Positions 9,003 through 16,100 of a DNA stretch of 60,857 nucleotides are shown piece after piece (within the stretch, counting starts at the first letter, position 1; every line of letters starts with the position of its first letter). Below the pieces are notes generated by a model. That model saw nothing but the letters and a program-made list of their open reading frames with translations. It was not told the DNA's origin and searched no databases. A program made the position numbers and the translations under genes. The DNA is taken from the NCBI GenBank assembly GCA_009885955.1, contig VFJS01000059.1, positions 1-60,857 on the forward strand. The letters run 5' to 3'. Source of the DNA: Spirochaetia bacterium. GTDB lineage: Bacteria > Spirochaetota > UBA4802 > UBA5550.

Positions 9003-9854
9003 TCATTTAATCAATTTTCTGACTGCATTAAGATTCTTCATATCAGACCCGTCATCATCTTTGGGTGTTTCAAGAACCATGGGGATATGGGCCAATCTGG
9101 AATCATGTAATATATGCGTCATCCCCTTTTCACCAATCATTCCCAGACCTATATGCTCATGCCTGTCAACAAGGCTTCCGCAGCCTTTCTTTGAGTCGTT
9201 CAGATGGATGAGCTTAAGCCGGTCAATGCCTATGATACTGTCAAATTCATCCATAGTCTCCATGTACCCTTTCTTCGATGAAATATCATACCCTGCTGCA
9301 AAAATATGGCATGTATCAAGGCATATATCAATCCTGTCCCTATGTGTGCAAAGGTCAATAATCCTCCGAAGGTGCTCGAATTTGAAGCCCACTGCATTCC
9401 CCTGGCCTGCTGTGGTTTCCAGGAGAATTTTTACATCTCTGGCACCGGCATCCTGAAAAGCCCGGTCCATGGAGCCTGCGATCTTATTTATCCCTTCATC
9501 AAGCCCGGCTCCAAGGTGGCTCCCGGGATGAATTACAACCGAACCGATGCCGAGCTGATGCGCCCTTCTTATTTCATCTGAAAGCGCCCGTACCGATTTT
9601 TCAAGCATGTCGCCTGCGCCGGCAAGGTTAATCAGATAGCCTGAATGGGCAAATATATGCTCTATACCCTTGTCTCCTTTTGAAGCCAAAAATTTATCTA
9701 TTTCTGCGCTGCTGTAAGGCTTGGCCTCCCACTGATTGGAATTTTTAAGGAAAACCTGGATTGTATTTACCGCCAGTTCCATCCCCCTCACCAGTGCCTT
9801 ATGCATCCCCCCGGAAATGGAAACATGAACTCCGAGATATCTGCCCGCTTTCAT
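9003..9854 (-). CDS. nfo: Endonuclease IV (AP endonuclease)
   Basis: The 283-residue protein is a full-length endonuclease IV, the metal-dependent enzyme that cleaves DNA 5' to abasic sites in base-excision repair. Family signatures are present in order: HVSISGGMHKAL at the N-terminus, HPGSHLGAG, LLETTAGQGN, CLDTCHIFAAGYD, HLNDSKKGCGSLVDRHEHIG, and a final VLETPKDD. These supply the His, Glu and Asp ligands of the trinuclear zinc site. Its ATG overlaps the stop codon of the upstream yggU gene in an ATGA arrangement, so the two are co-translated. Confidence 0.96.
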   Translation of the reverse strand: MKAGRYLGVHVSISGGMHKALVRGMELAVNTIQVFLKNSNQWEAKPYSSAEIDKFLASKGDKGIEHIFAHSGYLINLAGAGDMLEKSVRALSDEIRRAHQLGIGSVVIHPGSHLGAGLDEGINKIAGSMDRAFQDAGARDVKILLETTAGQGNAVGFKFEHLRRIIDLCTHRDRIDICLDTCHIFAAGYDISSKKGYMETMDEFDSIIGIDRLKLIHLNDSKKGCGSLVDRHEHIGLGMIGEKGMTHILHDSRLAHIPMVLETPKDDDGSDMKNLNAVRKLIK

Positions 9855-10132
9855 TTTTCACCGGCCTCTTTAAGAAAATTCATCACTTCATCAAGGGTAA
9901 AACCATGTATCATAATTCTTTTGTTCCGGCCCCTTTCTCCTGATTTTATGGATATATTGGATTTGGCGGTTTTCAGTTTTTTTGAAAAAAGCTCAATGCA
10001 TTCCGCGTTCGCCTTTCCATCAACAGGCGGAGAATTAAGGTAAACCCTGATGCTGCTGTCACTCCCCATGGATATTTTGCTCCTGGATGACTTAGGGGAT
10101 ACCGTGATGTCAATTACCGCTGATTTCGCCAT
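9851..10132 (-). CDS. yggU: DUF167 (YggU) family protein
   Basis: The 93-residue protein has the DUF167 signature: ITVSPKSSRS at the start, IRVYLNSPPVDGKANAECIELFSKKL in the middle, and ISIKSGERGRNKRIMI near the end. The family's function is unknown; a nucleic-acid role has been suggested from its fold and neighbours. I chose the ATG at 10132 because GGGATG lies about 8 bases before it and the product then has the usual family length; ATGs at 10141 and 10198 are in frame. It is co-transcribed with nfo (ATGA overlap). Confidence 0.87.
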   Translation of the reverse strand: MAKSAVIDITVSPKSSRSKISMGSDSSIRVYLNSPPVDGKANAECIELFSKKLKTAKSNISIKSGERGRNKRIMIHGFTLDEVMNFLKEAGEK

Positions 10133-10352
10133 ACCGTTCATCCCGTGATTTGCCAATCCTTCAAAAAATACTTCTCTATTTAATAATTTGTAATACACCT
10201 GTCAAGTTTTATGTTTAACTGCATTAGTAATAAATTTTTGGATGTTCGAATATTTCGTGGATATTCTTATTATGGTCCCAGTTTCACAAAACATTTAACA
10301 TTGATACGATTTTTTATGTATAAAATCGATTACTTTGGGGCCATTAAATTGA

Positions 10353-10390
10353 TTGACAAGAAAATGGGAATGATATGAACTATTCATATC
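10353..10390 (+). promoter_or_regulatory. Putative promoter with overlapping palindromic operator
   Basis: A consensus -35 box TTGACA lies at 10353-10358. Starting 13 bases later, a perfect inverted repeat GATATGAA-CTA-TTCATATC (10372-10390) covers the expected -10 region; TATGAA inside it could be the -10 at a short 15-base spacing. This is the classic layout of a repressed promoter and would control the small coiled-coil gene at 10444. No binding protein is known. Confidence 0.45.
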
Positions 10391-10443
10391 TATAAAATCA
10401 TACATCAAAACATTTGATGTAAGAATATTTAAAGGAGAGGATT

Positions 10444-10830
10444 ATGAAAAAAAGAATTTTATTAAGTTTTGTCATACTGATGGTAGCTCTGCCGCTTATC
10501 ATCATCGGAAGAGAGAACAGCAGAGATGTGGCACGGAGAGTAAATGCAAACGCAGGCAAGGCAAAGAATATTGCCGTACTCCTGGACAAGTTTACCGTTG
10601 AACTCAGAAGACTGGCGACAGACATTGAAACAACGAGCGCAGGGATCAAGGACAGGGGGAACAAGCAGCAGATCGATGCCCTGGAAAATAAGATAGACGG
10701 CCTCGTTGAAAAAACATCTTTCTTGAGGCAGCAAGCTGACGAGCTCGCATCCATTGCCCAGTCCATGGACAACGACAGCAACATTCTTGCAGAGGATGCA
10801 GGACAAAAGAGGACAAAGAGAAGAAGATAG
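10444..10830 (+). CDS. Small exported or membrane-anchored coiled-coil protein
   Basis: This 128-residue protein is unrecognised. Residues 1-21 (MKKRILLSFVILMVALPLIII) are a signal peptide or single membrane anchor. The rest is almost entirely helical with heptad-like spacing of Leu and Ile (ALENKIDGLVEKTSFLRQQADELASIAQ), so a coiled coil is likely, ending in a basic tail KRTKRRR. The start has a strong AAAGGAGAGGATTATG ribosome site. It is a single-gene unit: a promoter/palindrome lies upstream and a strong hairpin terminator downstream. The layout resembles small periplasmic adaptor or lipoprotein-like coiled coils, but no function can be given. Confidence 0.8.
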   Translation: MKKRILLSFVILMVALPLIIIGRENSRDVARRVNANAGKAKNIAVLLDKFTVELRRLATDIETTSAGIKDRGNKQQIDALENKIDGLVEKTSFLRQQADELASIAQSMDNDSNILAEDAGQKRTKRRR

Positions 10831-10882
10831 GCTGTTATATTCAGGAATTTATATTTTCAATGATGTAAGATATTTGTTCCCG

Positions 10883-10961
10883 CTCTTGAATGAGGCTGAT
10901 TGAAAGACCCTGTGACTTTTTAACAATTCACAGGGTCTTTTTTTCATTTATTCACCGAAAG
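10883..10961 (+). repeat. Diverged 80-bp repeat, copy 1
   Basis: The segment from CTCTTGAATGAGG to TTATTCACCGAAAG contains the terminator and is matched by a diverged copy at 12057-12136. The ends are nearly identical between copies while the hairpin centre differs. Confidence 0.6.
10903..10944 (+). terminator. Intrinsic terminator after the coiled-coil gene
   Basis: AAAGACCCTGTGA (10903-10915) pairs perfectly with TCACAGGGTCTTT (10928-10940) across a 12-base loop, and a run of seven T (10938-10944) follows. A degenerate relative of the whole surrounding segment occurs at 12057-12136. Confidence 0.9.
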
Positions 10962-11061
10962 ACATATGCATAAAATTCCATACTCCTCCGGCTGGACCGT
11001 TGTTCGGATAAAGGACAGTAACAACTTGAAAAAACCAGTCGCTTTAAATTCAGCTATCAGC

Positions 11062-11238
11062 TTATTGAATAATCTTGATTTTTTCAATCAGATCATCAAC
11101 CATTTTTTTCTTCTTTTTCAACATATCTTTATAATCATTAGTTCTGCAGTGATGTATTTCCACTGGCAGTCTATTGGCTTCATAGGTGAGAAGCTCCACA
11201 ATAATGTCCGCGTCGTCTTTCGTAAACTCTATGTTCAT
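11062..11238 (-). CDS. Small charged protein of 58 residues
   Basis: This short gene has a perfect ribosome site (AGGAGGTACATC directly before the ATG at 11238) and an open frame of 58 codons. The product starts MNIEFTKDDADIIVELL and ends in a Lys-rich helix (DMLKKKKKMVDDLIEKIK). It is helical, highly charged, has no signal peptide and is likely cytoplasmic. Two His and one Cys sit together in EIHHCR. I do not recognise it. The strong translation signal and amphipathic helices are the reasons for calling it real; the overlapping frame on the other strand looks like noise. Confidence 0.7.
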   Translation of the reverse strand: MNIEFTKDDADIIVELLTYEANRLPVEIHHCRTNDYKDMLKKKKKMVDDLIEKIKIIQ

Positions 11239-11448
11239 GATGTACCTCCTGATAAAAATATTAACATATAATTTCTATCTATGCTTATATAATAAAAAAA
11301 AATTTAATTAATGTCAACTTTTTCTGACAAATCCATTCATTTATTTATGCAGATCCCTGTATGATGTACCGAACAAGACCCTGATGGTGAGCATGAAGCC
11401 CAAGCGGCTCAGTCGCTTTCTGATACGGGAGTAAAGGATGACGGACTA

Positions 11449-11997
11449 ATGAAGACACTGGTTTTTATCGGCATGTTCTATTTTCTAATCATCCCAGGGG
11501 TGGCTTACGTGGGAATGCAAGCAATGCGCGGCCCTGAATTTTATATTGGAAACGATACGGCGATCATCTCAGGGGAAATCGTATCCATAAAAGATCACCC
11601 TTTGGTTTCAGAATTTCTTGAAAATTCATCGGCACAGGATGGGGATCCGAATTACGCTGGCGCATCCAAAAAAGATGTTATTGCATTTCAGCGAACCTTG
11701 ACCTTTAAAATTGAAAAGGTGCTCTTGAATCCTCCCCATAAACACATCATTCTTGTCCCGGGAAATAAAATGGAGATTTCTGAAGAGATCAGGGAGGCAT
11801 TTGATCGTACCCTTTCCTTTGGAACCGCCCTCAAAAAACACGAAGAGTGGGTGAAGGAATATAATCAGAAAAAGGACCGCGATACATCCATCCTGTTTTT
11901 CAGGTTAAACACCCAGTCTCCGTACTTGCTGACCAAACGCTATCCAATCACTGATTTGGAAACTGTCAAGAAGGCCATTCAAAAGAAAAATTTTTAA
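11449..11997 (+). CDS. Hypothetical membrane-anchored protein
   Basis: The 182-residue protein is unrecognised. Residues about 3-23 (TLVFIGMFYFLIIPGVAYVGM) form a signal anchor or uncleaved signal peptide. The remainder is soluble and mixed alpha/beta, with KTLTFKIEKVLLNPP-like strands (true text RTLTFKIEKVLLNPPHKH) and a basic C-terminus. The start is preceded by AAAGGATGACGGACTA. It sits between the two copies of a diverged 80-bp repeat (10883-10961 and 12057-12136), so the segment might be an insertion or a duplication by-product. No neighbour gives a functional clue. Confidence 0.6.
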   Translation: MKTLVFIGMFYFLIIPGVAYVGMQAMRGPEFYIGNDTAIISGEIVSIKDHPLVSEFLENSSAQDGDPNYAGASKKDVIAFQRTLTFKIEKVLLNPPHKHIILVPGNKMEISEEIREAFDRTLSFGTALKKHEEWVKEYNQKKDRDTSILFFRLNTQSPYLLTKRYPITDLETVKKAIQKKNF

Positions 11998-12056
11998 TAC
12001 AGAGTATATAAAACTTTATTTTTCTCAGGAACATTGATACTGATATGTCTATATAT

Positions 12057-12136
12057 CTCTTGAATGAGGTTGATTGAAATACTTTCTGAGTTTTTATCGA
12101 TTCCCGGGATCTGTTATTATCATTTATTCACGGAAA
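12057..12136 (+). repeat. Diverged 80-bp repeat, copy 2
   Basis: CTCTTGAATGAGGTTGATTG at the start and CATTTATTCACGGAAAG at the end match copy 1 at 10883-10961. The central hairpin of copy 1 is degenerate here (TTTCTGAG/CCCGGGAT), and no T-run follows a good stem, so this copy is probably not a working terminator. Confidence 0.55.
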
Positions 12137-12156
12137 GTTCTAAGTAAACAGGTATG

Positions 12157-13041
12157 TTATTTCTCTTCCGGAACCGGTATCGGCTCATAGTAGAGTTCAG
12201 GGAATACCCTGTATATCTCCCCGGCCCCGTACTTCTCTATAAATTTTTTCCTGGCAATTTTTGCTTTTCTCTCATGCTCTTCAAAGGTAATTGAGAAGCT
12301 GAGCTTCAGTGTGGTCCAGTCCAGGACAAAAAAATAATATGATGTCACCGGTGTGTACTCTGTTGCCAGAAGGGCATCATCACTGAAAAAGGCTATGGGC
12401 CCCGGGGGGAGGCCGCGGTTTTTGTAGACGTTATAGGGCGACTGTATCTCAAGATCTTTATGAAGAAGGAAAGGGCGATGATACCCCAGGGCATATTCCA
12501 CCGTGGGGCATGATCCGAGTGTCCCCTTTTTTTTCAGCCGGTTGCGGAAAACCGATGCAACGAGCTGGTAATCCTCCCCTCCTGCAGCTTCTTTTTCCAC
12601 CATGCTTGCCAGGATTATCTTCTGAAAAAGTGCCAGAGACGGGTCCTTCAGCCTGGAATATCTCTGCCCGCATTTGTCCAGCAGGTAATCCAGAATAACT
12701 TCACCTTTCTGCAGCGGGCTAAATCCAGGCGGCAGGCTGATCCTGTATAACCCCGGGCTGAATATCCCCTCAAAACGCCTGATATCACCTGCGGGCCCGG
12801 GAAGAAAGGTAAACCGGGGATAGCTCTTTTCCGCTAAATCTTTCAGGATTGAGCATGATAAAACCCCCGATTTTTCCATGCGCCTGCAGAGATCAATAAC
12901 CCGCTCACCTTTTTTTATTTCAAAAGCGGCAATATCAGATTCCGGATCAACAACAGCTGCCGGACGGCATTGAGGCAGGGACAGAATTATCAGAAAGAAT
13001 ATAACAATAATGCAATGGGTATATCTGCTCAGAGTATTCAT
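12157..13041 (-). CDS. mltG: Endolytic murein transglycosylase MltG
   Basis: The 294-residue protein matches MltG/YceG, which cleaves nascent peptidoglycan strands at the membrane and helps end glycan synthesis. It has an N-terminal hydrophobic segment (residues 9-24), then LysM-like and YceG regions. The catalytic Glu is in SMVEKEAAGGEDYQLVASVFRNRL, followed by the signatures GTLGSCPTVEYALGYH, SPYNVYKNRGLPPGPI and YYFFV. It is shorter than E. coli MltG (340 residues). I chose ATG 13041 because GGAGATAAA precedes it; a longer frame reaches 13104. It lies 67 bases downstream of the giant repeat protein gene and may share its transcript. Confidence 0.92.
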   Translation of the reverse strand: MNTLSRYTHCIIVIFFLIILSLPQCRPAAVVDPESDIAAFEIKKGERVIDLCRRMEKSGVLSCSILKDLAEKSYPRFTFLPGPAGDIRRFEGIFSPGLYRISLPPGFSPLQKGEVILDYLLDKCGQRYSRLKDPSLALFQKIILASMVEKEAAGGEDYQLVASVFRNRLKKKGTLGSCPTVEYALGYHRPFLLHKDLEIQSPYNVYKNRGLPPGPIAFFSDDALLATEYTPVTSYYFFVLDWTTLKLSFSITFEEHERKAKIARKKFIEKYGAGEIYRVFPELYYEPIPVPEEK

Positions 13042-13108
13042 TTTATCTCCAATACGTGCCAGCCTCTCTATTAGATTCCTCACAAGGGGGAAAAGGAATA
13101 TCATGAAA

Positions 13109-16100
13109 TTAAAATATCCAGAAATATTTATTTTTCACTTCTCCCTTGTATTCAACGCGTTTATACAGACCTTTCAGTACGGTAGTTTTAATGAAATCAG
13201 TTTCAGACTCAACTTCATGCTCCCATAAAAGCCCCCAGAAGCTTCCAATGGAATGGTAGCCCCTCTCCGGGCTTCTCACTTCATTAAACAGGGTGCCCAG
13301 AAGTATCATCCTCCGGTCTTCCTTTGCCGGAATATTATTGTTCCGGTAATAGAGGAGGCCCAGGACGCCCAGGTCAAAATCCCCGTTCTTGTCTTTGCTG
13401 AAATATGAAAGGGTCACGGGGCTCACACAGTACCACCCCCGGGATTCATCATGATACTTCTTGTAATACCAGAGGGGGAATATATAGTTTTTATAGAACC
13501 TGCTGTTATTCTCCAACCCTGAAAGTCCCAGGGCAAAGTAGTGGTCATAATATCCGGTTTTGGTGAATTTTTCATAGCTCATGAGAGCGCCCCAGAGTAG
13601 CCTCATCCTTGTGAGTTCCGGGCTTGATTCATATTTTATTGAATGAAACAGCAGCCCGTAGGAATCAAAATCCCGGGAGTTATATCTTTTATGGTCAAAG
13701 ATATACAGCAGGTTCTGCCTTTCATAGTCCTTTGATGTATACCAGTAGGTTCCAAGGATCACTTTCGTATCCTCATTATTTGCGCCCCAGTACCTTACAT
13801 AAAAGGGGAAGACCCAGAGGTTGTCCCAGTTGCCGTTCTCCTTTTCAAAATCGATAAAGAGGAGGACGTTTGTATGGCTCCTGGTTTTATCTGCGCTGGT
13901 GTAAAAGAATGGAAGAAAGAAGGTCCGCGAGTATCCAGGCGATGATTTCCAGTCTATGAGGCCCAGCAGGTTCCAGTGGGTACTATCCTGTGTGGCATGC
14001 CTGTAAACAAGGGGTATGATGGGAAACCAGAAGGTCGATGAAAAGGCAGTTTTCCCCCCGTCCTCAAACTCTTCATATTTTTTGTACCAGAGGGTTACAT
14101 GTTTTGAGTAGGAATATTTTTTCTTCAGCCCCTCGTTGCCGTTGTAGTAATAGAGGGGGATAAACCATGAAGTATGGTCTTTCACTTCCACAGCGCTGAA
14201 ATTTGTAATCCTGTCGGAAACGGTTTCATATGATCTGCTAGTATAGATCAGCCCCCAGAATAACTTCCATGACGAGTGGCCCATTTCCATCATCATTGGA
14301 TTTTGCTTCTTTGCAGGCTCAAGGGATTCATACTTGTAAAGTCCCATGAGAATTGAGAATTCAAAGGCAGATTGCGAGTTATAGTAATACGTCAGCGGGA
14401 GCAGCCAGAACCTGGTACTCTCCTTTGTGCTGGCATGCCTGATAAGCCCCCACAGAAGCTGGTGCAGGGTATCATCGGTGGAAGCATTGTAAGTATTTCT
14501 GTACAGGCCGAAGAAGAGGCTGTTCTCGGTTACATCGGATGTCCTGTCGCGGTAAAAGCCCAGGAGGAAAAACGTGTAGTCTTTCCGGTAACCGGTATCG
14601 GCCTTTTTATCATCCCTTTTACTCTTTATATCCAATACTTTATCTTCATCATTTGAAACTGATTGACTCAGGCTGGAATAATAGAGGAACGGCAGGCCGT
14701 ACATGGAGAACTCTTCGCGCCTTTTGCCCGACAGTGAGACCTCGGTTTTTTCGCTCTTATAGGCCAGGGGGAAAAACCATTTTCTGTCCGTAGATTCATA
14801 TTGAATCAGGGAATCGCTTCTGCCGCCGCTTTTTATCATGCTATTGCTCACATCCTCGGGAGCATTCGTCCTTTCATGCCTCAGGTGTCCGAATATCGGA
14901 AGGATTGCAGGGACAAAACTCCTTTCATAGGTGGAATCGCCTTCAATCGACATTTTTGAATGATATACCGGATTTAATACAAATTTATACAGGTCCACAT
15001 TCCCCGATTCATCGGTCTTGTAGCGGCTGTAGTGAATGGGGCTGATGAAAGTGCTGGCAAATGCGCCCTTGCCGGAATATTTTTTCCTCCACATGAGGGG
15101 GAATATCCTCCAGCCGCTTCTCTTAGGCGAAGAGTACCAGTTGAATACAGGCCACAGGGCAGTGACCTCGGTCTCTTTTTCATCATCATCGTACTCATAC
15201 CAGAAGACATTGAGGAGAGCGGCATATTTATATGATTTCTTCACAACCTGGTTTCCAAAAAAGGGGAACACAACAAGATAACTGGAATCGCCCTCCTGCG
15301 ATCTATAGGATACAATGGGCACGGGAAGTGGTATTACAAAGAGCTTATCATCTGAGTCCTTGTCCCAGGTGAGCCAGCCCAGGGGTATGAGGCGCAGGTG
15401 CCTTTTCGTATCCGCCCTTTCATAGGCAAACCATCCGAAAATCAGCTCAAACCCGAAGAAAAACCTGGAATTGTCCCGGCTGACTTCGGTTTTCTTCCCG
15501 ATTTCAGGGCCTTTTATCTTATCAGGCTTACTGTCGTCCACCTTCAGCTCTTCAGTCAATTTTTCCTGGTTCTCAAGATCGGTTACCCTGATGTCGGCCT
15601 TTTTCTTAAAGGGATTTGTTATGGTAATGCGGTTGGACAGGCTTACAATATTATAGAGCCAGGATAAATCTGTATCAAAATACCAGTCCCCTTCAATCCT
15701 GCCGAAATCCAGGGAAACACCTGGCGTAAAGGGGTTGATGGCCGCTGTCTTGCTGAAGCCGAGTATGTTGAACCTTACTGATTTTTTTTCATCCTCCCAT
15801 CTGAACTGCCAGGGGACGCCGGCGATGTTGTAGTGAATCAGCCTCTCCTTTGTTTTCCATGAAAGATAAAATGGAAGGAGATGGGTGTAGTAGGTGCTGC
15901 CTTTCAGGTTGTCACGGTTGTAGTAGAGCCAGGCCCAGGTAACGTTTTTCTCTGGAGACCACGAGTTGTAATGGAAAAGCCCCCAGGAGAAGCCCCGCTC
16001 CTCAGTCCAGCCTGCCGGGCGCATGTAGAAGGGGATGTAGTGCCTGTATCCCCCTTCGCCGCTCTTCCTGAAAACAAAGGGGAAAAGCCAGAATCGTTCC

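Noticed and set aside
10911-10932. Crp-type site TGTGA-N-TCACA
   Set aside because: The arms are 12 bases apart and form the stem of a terminator, so they are not a Crp operator.
10966-11271. 101-codon plus-strand frame opposite the small gene
   Set aside because: The minus strand carries a shorter frame with a perfect AGGAGG site and a sensible charged helix, while the plus frame lacks any ribosome site.
11383-11433. Short plus-strand frame before 11449 ending KPKRLSRFLIRE
   Set aside because: Only 16 codons from its ATG, with no homology I can name. It could be the tail of a lost gene, but the evidence is too thin.
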